Source of the DNA: Streptomyces chartreusis
GTDB lineage: Bacteria; Actinomycetota; Actinomycetes; Streptomycetales; Streptomycetaceae
Direction of reading: 5' to 3'
DNA: 64,000 bases
NCBI RefSeq assembly: GCF_008704715.1
Contig: NZ_CP023689.1
Span: 5,828,001 to 5,892,000, forward strand
In this document: positions 26,899-34,383 of the stretch, piece after piece
How positions within the stretch are numbered: position 1 is the stretch's first letter
Layout: every line of letters begins with the position of its first letter
Translations under genes and position numbers: made by a program
The notes under the pieces: generated by a model
What the model was told of the DNA's origin: nothing
Databases searched by the model: none
Seen by the model: the letters and a program-made list of their open reading frames with translations, nothing else

Positions 26899-27052
26899 GT
26901 ACCGTGTCTTTGTTCCGTTCGGAAACAATTTACTCTCGGTTCTGTCCACGGGGCGGTCGACCGCTGGTCTGATGCCCGGAGCCGGTTAGGCTCGTCTCGC
27001 AGTACCCACCGCGGACTGCGTACCCGCGTCACATCCCATGAAGGAGATGCTC

Positions 27053-28333
27053 GTGCCGTCCATCGACGTCGTCGTAGCCCGGGAAATCCTGGACTCCCGA
27101 GGCAATCCCACGGTCGAGGTCGAGGTCGGCCTCGACGACGGCAGCACGGGTCGTGCCGCCGTTCCGTCCGGCGCCTCGACGGGTGCCTTCGAAGCCATCG
27201 AGCTCCGCGACGGTGACCCGAACCGCTACCAGGGCAAGGGTGTCGAGAAGGCCGTCCTCGCCGTCATCGAGCAGATCGGCCCGGAGCTGGTCGGCTACGA
27301 CGCCACCGAGCAGCGCCTGATCGACCAGGCCATGTTCGACCTGGACGCCACCGACAACAAGGGCTCCCTCGGCGCCAACGCCATCCTCGGCGTCTCCCTC
27401 GCCGTGGCCCACGCCGCCTCCGAGGCGTCCGACCTGCCGCTGTTCCGCTACCTCGGTGGCCCGAACGCGCACCTGCTGCCCGTCCCGATGATGAACATCC
27501 TCAACGGTGGATCCCACGCGGACTCCAACGTCGACATCCAGGAGTTCATGATCGCCCCGATCGGCGCGGAGTCCTTCTCCGAGGCCCTGCGCTGGGGCAC
27601 CGAGGTCTACCACACCCTCAAGAAGGTGCTGAAGGGCCGCGGCCTGTCCACCGGCCTCGGCGACGAGGGCGGCTTCGCCCCGAACCTCGGCTCCAACCGC
27701 GAGGCCCTCGACCTCATCCTCGAGGCCATCAAGGAAGCCGGCTACGCCCCCGGCGAGCAGATCGCCCTCGCGCTCGACGTCGCCGCCTCCGAGTTCTACA
27801 AGGACGGCAAGTACCTCTTCGAGGGCAAGGAGCGCTCCGCCGCCGAGATGACGGAGTACTACGAGGAGCTCGTGGCGGCCTACCCGCTCGTCTCCATCGA
27901 GGACCCGCTGTTCGAGGACGACTGGGCGGGCTGGAAGGTCCTCACCGACAAGCTCGGCGACAAGGTCCAGATCGTCGGCGACGACCTGTTCGTCACCAAC
28001 CCGGAGCGCCTGGCCCGCGGCATCGAGGACGGCGCCGCCAACGCGCTGCTCGTGAAGGTCAACCAGATCGGCTCGCTCACCGAGACCCTGGACGCCGTCG
28101 AGCTGGCCCAGCGCAGCGGCTTCAAGTGCATGATGTCGCACCGCTCCGGCGAGACCGAGGACGTCACCATCGCCGACCTGGCCGTCGCCACCAACTGCGG
28201 CCAGATCAAGACCGGCGCCCCGGCCCGCTCCGAGCGCGTCGCCAAGTACAACCAGCTGCTGCGCATCGAGGAGATCCTCGACGACGCCGCGGTGTACGCC
28301 GGCCGCAGCGCCTTCCCGCGCTTCAAGGGCTGA
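27053..28333 (+). CDS. eno: Enolase (phosphopyruvate hydratase)
   Basis: A 426-residue glycolytic enzyme converting 2-phosphoglycerate to phosphoenolpyruvate. Family hallmarks: REILDSRGNPTVEVEV at the N-terminus, GASTGAFEAIELRDGD, GDEGGFAPNL, metal ligands in LALDVAASEFY, SIEDPLFEDDW and VGDDLFVTN, and the C-terminal signature LLVKVNQIGSLTET and MMSHRSGETED. GTG 27053 has AAGGAG 6 nt upstream, which excludes the slightly earlier ATG 27038. The ftsB-like gene begins 100 bp downstream. Confidence 0.97.
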   Translation: MPSIDVVVAREILDSRGNPTVEVEVGLDDGSTGRAAVPSGASTGAFEAIELRDGDPNRYQGKGVEKAVLAVIEQIGPELVGYDATEQRLIDQAMFDLDATDNKGSLGANAILGVSLAVAHAASEASDLPLFRYLGGPNAHLLPVPMMNILNGGSHADSNVDIQEFMIAPIGAESFSEALRWGTEVYHTLKKVLKGRGLSTGLGDEGGFAPNLGSNREALDLILEAIKEAGYAPGEQIALALDVAASEFYKDGKYLFEGKERSAAEMTEYYEELVAAYPLVSIEDPLFEDDWAGWKVLTDKLGDKVQIVGDDLFVTNPERLARGIEDGAANALLVKVNQIGSLTETLDAVELAQRSGFKCMMSHRSGETEDVTIADLAVATNCGQIKTGAPARSERVAKYNQLLRIEEILDDAAVYAGRSAFPRFKG

Positions 28334-28365
28334 CCCCACCTGGGTAAGGCTTAGCCAGTCGTACG

Positions 28366-28406
28366 TACGTCCCCGTACTCGGTCCCGTACCGTGTGCGGG
28401 GACGTA
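28366..28406 (+). repeat. Inverted repeat between eno and the ftsB-like gene
   Basis: TACGTCCCCG at 28366-28375 and its perfect complement at 28397-28406 enclose a 21-nt loop. It may be a weak terminator or attenuator after eno, or part of the downstream promoter region. Confidence 0.5.
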
Positions 28407-28433
28407 TGCACGTGAAAGGGGAGGCGAGAGCCG

Positions 28434-28907
28434 ATGGCCGTCAAGGACCGGGACCGTTTCTCCACCGCGACCAGGATCCGGTTGCTCGGCGAGCAGACGG
28501 CGGCCCGCGTCTACCGCTCCCAGACAAAGCGGCAGGCCCGGCGTTCCCGGCTCACCGGACGGGCCGCGCTGCTCGCGCTGGTGGTCTGCTCCCTGGTCGT
28601 GGCGCTGGCCTACCCCATAAGGCAGTACGTCTCCCAGCGTGCCGAGATCGCCGACCTCCAGCGCGAGAAGGAGGAGGCCGCACAGCGCGTCGAGGACCTG
28701 CGTGACATCAAGGCACGCTGGCAGGACGACGCGTACGCCGAGCAGCAGATCCGGCAGCGGCTGCACTATGTGATGCCCGGGGAGACCGGCTACATCGTGG
28801 TCGACCCGGACGCGGCCAGGAAGTCGCGGACCGACCAGAGCGCGGCCGACCGACCCTGGTACGCGAACATCTGGGACGGTGTCGACAAGGCCGACGCCGC
28901 CCGGTGA
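28434..28907 (+). CDS. Septum formation initiator, FtsB/DivIC family
   Basis: A 157-residue bitopic membrane protein: a basic cytoplasmic N-terminus, one TM (about residues 43-62, ALLALVVCSLVVALAYPI), then an extracytoplasmic coiled coil (RAEIADLQREKEEAAQRVED) and the conserved WQDDAYAEQQIRQRLHYVMP with GETGYIVVDP, which define the DivIC/FtsB family. In actinobacteria this protein partners FtsQ and FtsL at the septum. GGGGAGG lies 9 nt before the ATG. The DUF501 gene follows after 25 bp and is probably co-transcribed. Confidence 0.92.
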   Translation: MAVKDRDRFSTATRIRLLGEQTAARVYRSQTKRQARRSRLTGRAALLALVVCSLVVALAYPIRQYVSQRAEIADLQREKEEAAQRVEDLRDIKARWQDDAYAEQQIRQRLHYVMPGETGYIVVDPDAARKSRTDQSAADRPWYANIWDGVDKADAAR

Positions 28908-28932
28908 GATCCGAACCGATAGAAAGACAGGC

Positions 28933-29451
28933 ATGGAAACGCCCCCGCCGCCCACCCCGCGCACCGAGCCCACCGACGCGGATGTCGAGGCCTTCAAGCA
29001 GCAGCTCGGCCGTCCTCCGCGCGGGCTGCGCGCGATCGCGCACCGGTGCCCGTGCGGCCAGCCGGACGTGGTCGAGACGGCCCCTCGCCTGCCCGACGGC
29101 ACGCCCTTCCCGACGCTGTACTACCTGACGTGCCCGAAGGCCTCCTCGGCGATCGGCACGCTGGAGGCGAACGGGGTGATGAAGGAGATGTCGGCGCGGC
29201 TGGAGAGCGATCCGGAGCTGGCCGCCGCGTATCGCTCCGCGCACGAGGACTACATCCGGCGGCGGGACGAGATCGAGGAGCTGACCGGGTTCCCGAGCGC
29301 GGGCGGGATGCCGGACCGGGTGAAGTGCCTGCACGTGCTGGTCGCGCACTCGCTGGCGGCCGGCCCGGGCGTGAACCCGCTCGGCGACGAGGCGATCGCG
29401 ATGCTGCCGGAGTGGTGGATGAAGGGACCGTGCGTGGTCGCGGCGGAGTGA
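28933..29451 (+). CDS. DUF501 family protein
   Basis: A 172-residue protein of the DUF501 family, found in nearly all actinobacteria between the ftsB-like and ppx genes. Visible landmarks are QLGRPPRGLRAIAHRCPCGQ, FPTLYYLTCPKA and the C-terminal VKCLHVLVAHSLAAGPGVNP. Four conserved Cys residues (CPC, TCP, KC) suggest metal binding; that is inference. Function unknown. The ATG at 28933 lies 25 bp after the ftsB-like stop. Confidence 0.9.
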   Translation: METPPPPTPRTEPTDADVEAFKQQLGRPPRGLRAIAHRCPCGQPDVVETAPRLPDGTPFPTLYYLTCPKASSAIGTLEANGVMKEMSARLESDPELAAAYRSAHEDYIRRRDEIEELTGFPSAGGMPDRVKCLHVLVAHSLAAGPGVNPLGDEAIAMLPEWWMKGPCVVAAE

Positions 29452-29477
29452 TCTCGCCCCCCGCCGCCCCTGCCCGT

Positions 29478-29555
29478 CCCGTCCCGGGGGCTGCGCCCCC
29501 GGACCCCCGCATCGGCCTGAACGGCCTCGACCTCAAACGCCGGACAGGCTGAAAG
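29478..29555. repeat. Streptomyces-type intergenic repeat with hairpin
   Basis: The stretch contains CCGGGGGC-TGC-GCCCCCGG (29484-29502), then GGACCCCCGC, and ends with a CTCAAACGCCGGACAGGCTG element. I recall near-copies of both segments scattered through Streptomyces intergenic regions. Here it lies between the DUF501 and ppx genes and may act as a terminator or processing site. Confidence 0.55.
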
Positions 29556-29580
29556 AGCCTCCGTACCTGAAAGGTCCCCT

Positions 29581-30546
29581 ATGACCCGCGTCGCCGCCAT
29601 CGACTGCGGTACGAACTCCATCCGGCTCCTTGTCGCCGACGTCGATCCGGCCACCGGTGAACTCGTCGATCTGGACCGCCGGATGACCATCGTGCGCCTC
29701 GGCCAGGGGGTCGACCGTACGGGGCGGCTGGCGCCGGAGGCGCTGGAGCGCACCTTCGCCGCCTGCCGCGACTACGCGGCGATCATCAAGGAGCACGGCG
29801 CCGAGCGGCTGCGCTTCGTCGCCACGTCCGCCTCGCGGGACGCCGAGAACCGGGACGAGTTCGTGCGCGGCGTCATGGACATCCTGGGCGTCGAGCCCGA
29901 GGTCGTCACCGGGGACCAGGAGGCGGAGTTCTCCTTCACCGGCGCGACCAGGGAGCTGACCGGGCGGACGGATCTGCACCGGCCCTATCTGGTCGTCGAC
30001 ATCGGCGGCGGCTCGACCGAGTTCGTCGTCGGCGAGGAACACGTCCGCGCGGCGCGCTCCGTGGACGTCGGCTGTGTGCGGATGACCGAGCGGCACCTGG
30101 TGCGCGACGGCGCGGTCTCCGACCCGCCCTCCGCCGAACAGGTCGCCGCGATACGGGCCGACATCGAGGCTGCCCTCGACCTCGCCGAGGAGACGGTGCC
30201 GCTGCGCGAGGCGAAGACGCTGGTGGGACTGGCCGGTTCGGTCACCACGGTGTCGGCGATCGCGCAGGACCTGCCCGAGTACGACTCCGCGCGCATCCAC
30301 CACTCCCGGGTCACCCTCGACCGGGTCCGTGAGATCACCGACCGGCTGGTGCGCTCCACCCACGCCGAGCGCGCGGCCGTGCCCTCCATGCACCCGGGCC
30401 GGGTCGACGTCATCGCGGCCGGCGCGCTGGTGCTGCTGGCGATCATGGAGCGGACCGGCGCCGAGGAGGTCGTCGTCAGCGAGCACGACATCCTCGACGG
30501 CATCGCCTTCAAGGTCGCGGAAGAGGCCGCCGGCAACGGCCACTGA
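29581..30546 (+). CDS. ppx: Exopolyphosphatase / pppGpp phosphatase (Ppx/GppA family)
   Basis: A 321-residue ASKHA-fold phosphatase. Motifs are IDCGTNSIRLLVAD (phosphate 1), ATSASRDAENRDEFVRGV, the phosphate-2 loop VVDIGGGSTEFVVG and VGLAGSVTTVSAI. It releases phosphate from polyphosphate or from pppGpp; the short single-module form is usual in actinobacteria. The start ATG has GAAAGG 5 nt upstream. It is the last gene of the eno-ftsB-DUF501-ppx block and is followed by a long hairpin. Confidence 0.93.
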   Translation: MTRVAAIDCGTNSIRLLVADVDPATGELVDLDRRMTIVRLGQGVDRTGRLAPEALERTFAACRDYAAIIKEHGAERLRFVATSASRDAENRDEFVRGVMDILGVEPEVVTGDQEAEFSFTGATRELTGRTDLHRPYLVVDIGGGSTEFVVGEEHVRAARSVDVGCVRMTERHLVRDGAVSDPPSAEQVAAIRADIEAALDLAEETVPLREAKTLVGLAGSVTTVSAIAQDLPEYDSARIHHSRVTLDRVREITDRLVRSTHAERAAVPSMHPGRVDVIAAGALVLLAIMERTGAEEVVVSEHDILDGIAFKVAEEAAGNGH

Positions 30547-30564
30547 TCCGCGCCGCGACACCGA

Positions 30565-30605
30565 ACGGCCCCGGTGCCCTTCCTGCGGGAGGGAACCGGG
30601 GCCGT
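30565..30605. terminator. Bidirectional terminator between ppx and the small secreted peptide
   Basis: ACGGCCCCGGT and its exact complement flank a further internal stem (CCCTTCC/GGGAGGG type), giving a long hairpin 18 nt after the ppx stop and 25 nt from the end of the convergent gene. Confidence 0.8.
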
Positions 30606-30629
30606 CGTGCGAGCCCGAGCGGGCCGACG

Positions 30630-30848
30630 TCAGTTGCAGAGGATGACGATGAGGCCGCTGCACCCGTCGTCGTCTCCGCCGTAACCGTGACTCGCCTGTG
30701 CGAGGGTGGCCTTGGAGGAATGGACGGGCGTCATGGCCGAGGCGGACGCCGCCGTGAGGGCGCCCGTCGCCATGGCGATGCCGAGGGCAACGCCGACCGA
30801 GACTATTCGCTTGCCGGCCCGCTTGGGGGCCTTCCGTGAAGTGATCAT
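30630..30848 (-). CDS. Small secreted peptide of unknown function
   Basis: A 72-residue precursor with a clear Sec signal peptide (RIVSVGVALGIAMATGALTA, predicted cleavage at ASA-MT near residue 38). The mature peptide is only about 34 residues and ends GGDDDGCSGLIVILCN, with two Cys that could form a disulfide around a hydrophobic GLIVIL loop. It is not a chaplin or rodlin by sequence. The ATG is leaderless-like, with TAGCGT 6 nt upstream. Possible roles such as a surface peptide or signal are speculation. Confidence 0.75.
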   Translation of the reverse strand: MITSRKAPKRAGKRIVSVGVALGIAMATGALTAASASAMTPVHSSKATLAQASHGYGGDDDGCSGLIVILCN

Positions 30849-31395
30849 GGCTGCACGCTATGTGCCCTTCTGATCATTTTCGCGCGGAGAGTGGCTGGAC
30901 GGGTGACGGTGCCTCAGATCGCAGGTACGGGGTGGTTCGTGTCTCGTTTTGCTACCTGCCGGTAGCCATCGAGTGAGCGGTACGGCTAGCGTGTGAGCGC
31001 TTTCGAGGGGGCTTCCGAGCCCCTTGGAGCCCTCCCGGAGCGGCCCGCCCGAGAATGTTCGTGAAGTTCTTCACAAGGAATTCGGCCCTGTCGGAGCATG
31101 TCCAGGTGCCGGTTGACCCTTCCGAGGGGTGAACAGGCCCTTGAACATGTTCAGATGCCTCGTGTAAGGAGGCTTCGGGGGTCCTTCGGCGGAGGCTGCC
31201 AGGTGCCCCTCACAGAGGGCCCGTTGCGACAGAGAGGCAGCTCACGCGGCATTGACAACGGGTCGTACCGCACGCCGGTTCCCGCAAGTGACCATGACCT
31301 GTGTCACGCGGGCCGGGGATAGTAGCACAGGGTGTGGAAGAGCTTGTGAAGGGGCGCACGAGCGACCCCCCTGAGGCGGGTGGATACTCGATGGC
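30849..31395. other. Long regulatory region upstream of the NDH-2 gene
   Basis: I see no credible gene in these 547 bases. The region contains a Rex-box candidate (31058-31076), a 12-bp perfect palindrome TGAACATGTTCA at 31142-31153, a TTGACA at 31251-31256, and GTGAC/GTCAC half-sites around 31290-31309. It probably holds the promoter of the divergent small-peptide gene and a redox-controlled promoter for the NDH-2 gene. Confidence 0.6.
31058..31076. promoter_or_regulatory. Rex operator candidate upstream of NDH-2
   Basis: Read on the minus strand this is TTGTGAAGAACTTCACGAA, matching the Streptomyces Rex operator pattern TGTGAAnnnnTTCACA at 11 of 12 defined bases. Rex represses respiratory genes when NADH is low relative to NAD+. 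ndh is a known type of target in Streptomyces. Confidence 0.7.
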
Positions 31396-32784
31396 ATGAG
31401 CACCACGGAGCGTCCCAGGATCCTCGTAGTAGGCGGTGGGTACGTAGGCCTGTACGCAGCTCGGCGCATCCTCAAGAAGATGCGCTACGGAGAGGCGACC
31501 GTCACGGTCGTCGACCCCCGGTCGTACATGACCTACCAGCCCTTCCTCCCCGAAACCGCCGCCGGCAGCATCTCCCCGCGCCACGTCGTCGTCCCGCTGC
31601 GACGCGTGCTGCCCAAGGCGGAGGTCCTCACCGGCCGGGTCACCACCATCGATCAGGACCGCAAGGTCGCCACGATCGCCCCGCTGGTCGGCGAGGCGTA
31701 CGAGCTGCCCTTCGACTACCTGGTCATCGCGATGGGCGCGGTCTCCCGCACCTTCCCGATCCCCGGCCTCGCCGAGCAGGGCATCGGCATGAAGGGCATC
31801 GAGGAGGCCATCGGCCTGCGCAACCACGTCCTCGAGCAGCTGGACAAGGCCGACTCCACCACCGACGAGGAGATCCGCCGCAAGGCGCTCACCTTCGTCT
31901 TCATCGGCGGCGGCTTCGCCGGCGCCGAGACCATCGGTGAGGTCGAGGACATGGCCCGCGACGCGGCCAAGTACTACACCAGCGTCTCCCGCGAGGACAT
32001 GCGGTTCGTCCTCGTCGACGCCGCCGACAAGATCCTTCCCGAGGTCGGTCCCAAGCTCGGCCAGTACGGCAAGGAGCACCTGGAGGCCCGTGGCGTCGAG
32101 GTCTACCTCTCGACCTCCATGGACTCCTGCGTCGACGGCCACGTCGTGCTGAAGAACGGCCTCGAGGTCGACTCCAACACCATCGTGTGGACGGCCGGCG
32201 TCAAGCCGAACCCGGCGCTCTCCCGCTTCGGCCTGCCCCTCGGCCCGCGCGGTCACGTCGACTGCGAGCCGACCCTCCAGGTCGCGGGCACCGACTACAT
32301 CTGGGCCGCCGGCGACAACGCCCAGGTCCCGGACCTCGTCGGCCGCAAGGCCGGCAACCCCAACGCCTGGTGCCCGCCGAACGCCCAGCACGCGCTGCGT
32401 CAGGCCAAGGTCCTCGGCGACAACGTGATCTCCGGCATGCGGGGCTTCCCGCAGAAGGACTACTCGCACGCCAACAAGGGCGCGGTGGCGGGCCTCGGCC
32501 TCCACAAGGGCGTGGCGATGATCGTCATGGGCAAGATGAAGATCAAGCTCAAGGGCCGTCTCGCCTGGTACATGCACCGTGGCTACCACGGCATGGCGAT
32601 GCCGACCTTCAACCGCAAGATCCGCGTCTTCGCCGACTGGACCCTCGGCATGTTCCTCAAGCGCGAGGTCGTCGCCCTCGGTGCCCTGGAGACTCCCCGC
32701 GAGGAGTTCTACGAGGCCGCCAAGCCGGCGCCGGTCGCCGCCGCGAGCGCTGCCGACAAGGGCGAGAAGGCCAAGGCCTCCTGA
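31396..32784 (+). CDS. ndh: Type II NADH dehydrogenase (NDH-2)
   Basis: A 462-residue flavoprotein with two dinucleotide-binding folds: FAD motif VVGGGYVGLYAARRIL at the N-terminus and NADH motif FIGGGFAGAE near residue 173. The conserved AAGDNAQVPD contributes to FAD binding. A basic, amphipathic C-terminal region (KMKIKLKGRLAWYMHRGYHG) should mediate membrane attachment. It oxidises NADH and reduces menaquinone without pumping protons. ATG 31396 has TACTCG-type -10 sequence close upstream and no clear Shine-Dalgarno. A Rex box candidate lies about 330 bp upstream. A perfect 16-bp hairpin follows. Confidence 0.93.
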   Translation: MSTTERPRILVVGGGYVGLYAARRILKKMRYGEATVTVVDPRSYMTYQPFLPETAAGSISPRHVVVPLRRVLPKAEVLTGRVTTIDQDRKVATIAPLVGEAYELPFDYLVIAMGAVSRTFPIPGLAEQGIGMKGIEEAIGLRNHVLEQLDKADSTTDEEIRRKALTFVFIGGGFAGAETIGEVEDMARDAAKYYTSVSREDMRFVLVDAADKILPEVGPKLGQYGKEHLEARGVEVYLSTSMDSCVDGHVVLKNGLEVDSNTIVWTAGVKPNPALSRFGLPLGPRGHVDCEPTLQVAGTDYIWAAGDNAQVPDLVGRKAGNPNAWCPPNAQHALRQAKVLGDNVISGMRGFPQKDYSHANKGAVAGLGLHKGVAMIVMGKMKIKLKGRLAWYMHRGYHGMAMPTFNRKIRVFADWTLGMFLKREVVALGALETPREEFYEAAKPAPVAAASAADKGEKAKAS

Positions 32785-32820
32785 ACCCCTCCGGCTGACC
32801 TCCCGAGGTGGCCGAACCGA

Positions 32821-32862
32821 CCGAAGGACCTCCCGCCATCCGTGGTGCGGGAGGTCCTTCGG
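32821..32862 (+). terminator. Terminator after NDH-2
   Basis: CCGAAGGACCTCCCGC and its perfect complement (16 bp) with a 10-nt loop, beginning 37 nt after the ndh stop codon. Confidence 0.85.
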
Positions 32863-33014
32863 CGTTCCCGGGCACGACCGCCGCGCGGGCCGACCGGGTG
32901 GCTCCTGCACCTGTTTTGCCCAGCCGTAACGCGCGTGGGGGACTGTCAACGGGCCCCTCAGGTGTTTACGTGGTGTCGGGTATTCCGGGATCCGTTATCA
33001 CGGAGGTGTGTGCC

Positions 33015-34319
33015 ATGGCAGACGCCGCGGTGCGGCTGAAGAGTCTTCTCGAACAGTTGCTGGGGGTTCCGCTCCCGGTGCGCATCCGCGCCTGGGACGG
33101 TTCGCAGGCGGGTCCGCCGGGCGCGCCGACCCTCGTCGTACGCAACCGCCGTGCCGTGCGGCGGCTGTTGTTCAAGCCGGGTGAGCTGGGGCTCGCCCGG
33201 GCCTGGGTCGCCGGGGACCTGGAGATCGAGGGGGATCTGTACGCCGCCCTCGACCTGCTCGCGGGGCTCGTGTGGGAGCGGGGCGAGGACGCCCGGAGCC
33301 TGGCTCAGGCGCTTCGGGACCCCGAGGTGCGCGCCGCGGTCCGCGGGCTCGTCCGGCTCGGCGGAGTACCGCTGCCGCCCGCGCCGCCGCCCGAGGAGGT
33401 GCGCCGGCCGGGCCATCTGCACACCAAGCGCACCGACAAGCGCGCCATCAGCCACCACTACGACGTCGGCAACGACTTCTACGAGATCGTCCTCGGCCCG
33501 TCCATGGTGTACTCCTGCGCCTACTGGCCCGCCCCGGACAGCACCCTGGAGACAGCCCAGCGCGACAAGCTCGACCTCGTCTGCCGCAAGCTCGGCCTGA
33601 AGCCCGGCATGCGGCTGCTCGACGTCGGCTGCGGCTGGGGCTCCATGGCGATGCACGCCGCCCGCGAGTACGGCGTGAGCGTCGTCGGCATCACCCTCTC
33701 CCAGGAGCAGGCCGCCTACGCCCGCAAGCGCGTCGCCGACGAGGGGCTCACCGACCGGGTGGAGATCCGCGTCCAGGACTACCGGGAGGTCGGCGACGGG
33801 CCCTACGACGCCATCTCCTCCATCGGCATGGCCGAGCACGTCGGCGCCGAGCGGTACCTGGAGTACGCCGATGTGCTGCACCGGCTGCTCAAGCCCGGCG
33901 GGCGGCTGCTCAACCACCAGATCGCCCGGCGCCCGCAGCGCGACGAATCGTCGTACGAGGTCGACGATTTCATCGACGCCTATGTGTTCCCCGACGGCGA
34001 GCTCCAGCCCGTCGGAGTCACCGTCGCCCAGTTGGAGCGCGCCGGTTTCGAGGTGCGCGACGTCGAGTCGATCCGGGAGCACTACGCCCTGACGCTGCGC
34101 CGCTGGGTGGCCAACCTGGAGGCCGACTGGGCGCGCGCGGTCAGGCTCAGCGGCTTCGGGCGCGCCCGCGTGTGGCGGCTGTACATGGCCGCCTCGGCGC
34201 TGGCCTTCGAGCGCAACCGCATCGGCGTCAACCAGGTGCTGGCGGTGCGAACCCCCGAATCCGGCGACTCCGGGATGGCGCTGCGCGCCCGCGAGTGGGG
34301 CGAATCCGAGGGCCGTTGA
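33015..34319 (+). CDS. Cyclopropane-fatty-acyl-phospholipid synthase-family methyltransferase
   Basis: A 434-residue SAM-dependent enzyme. The N-terminal region (KPGELGLARAWVAGDLEIEG) and ISHHYDVGNDFYEIVLG are CFA-synthase hallmarks. SAM motif I is LLDVGCGWGSMAMHAA, followed by GITLSQEQ and SSIGMAEHVG, and the C-terminus has the usual EHYALTLRRWVAN. It adds a methylene or methyl group to unsaturated membrane fatty acids; methyl-branched tuberculostearic-type products are a possible alternative. ATG 33015 has GGAGG 8 nt upstream. It is followed by a bidirectional hairpin. Confidence 0.92.
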   Translation: MADAAVRLKSLLEQLLGVPLPVRIRAWDGSQAGPPGAPTLVVRNRRAVRRLLFKPGELGLARAWVAGDLEIEGDLYAALDLLAGLVWERGEDARSLAQALRDPEVRAAVRGLVRLGGVPLPPAPPPEEVRRPGHLHTKRTDKRAISHHYDVGNDFYEIVLGPSMVYSCAYWPAPDSTLETAQRDKLDLVCRKLGLKPGMRLLDVGCGWGSMAMHAAREYGVSVVGITLSQEQAAYARKRVADEGLTDRVEIRVQDYREVGDGPYDAISSIGMAEHVGAERYLEYADVLHRLLKPGGRLLNHQIARRPQRDESSYEVDDFIDAYVFPDGELQPVGVTVAQLERAGFEVRDVESIREHYALTLRRWVANLEADWARAVRLSGFGRARVWRLYMAASALAFERNRIGVNQVLAVRTPESGDSGMALRAREWGESEGR

Positions 34320-34323
34320 GCCG

Positions 34324-34377
34324 GACGCAAGCCGAAGGGCCGGGCCCCCGTGGGGAAGCCCGGCCCTTCGGTGCGTC
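34324..34377. terminator. Bidirectional terminator between the methyltransferase and the ABC permease
   Basis: A 14-bp core stem (CCGAAGGGCCGGGC with its complement) extended by GACGCA/TGCGTC flanks. It occupies almost all of the 64-nt gap between the convergent genes. Confidence 0.85.
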
Positions 34378-34383
34378 GAGGCG

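Noticed and set aside
31098..31322. Small plus-strand frame upstream of ndh
   Set aside because: No homology, no ribosome binding site, and it covers the probable regulatory region.
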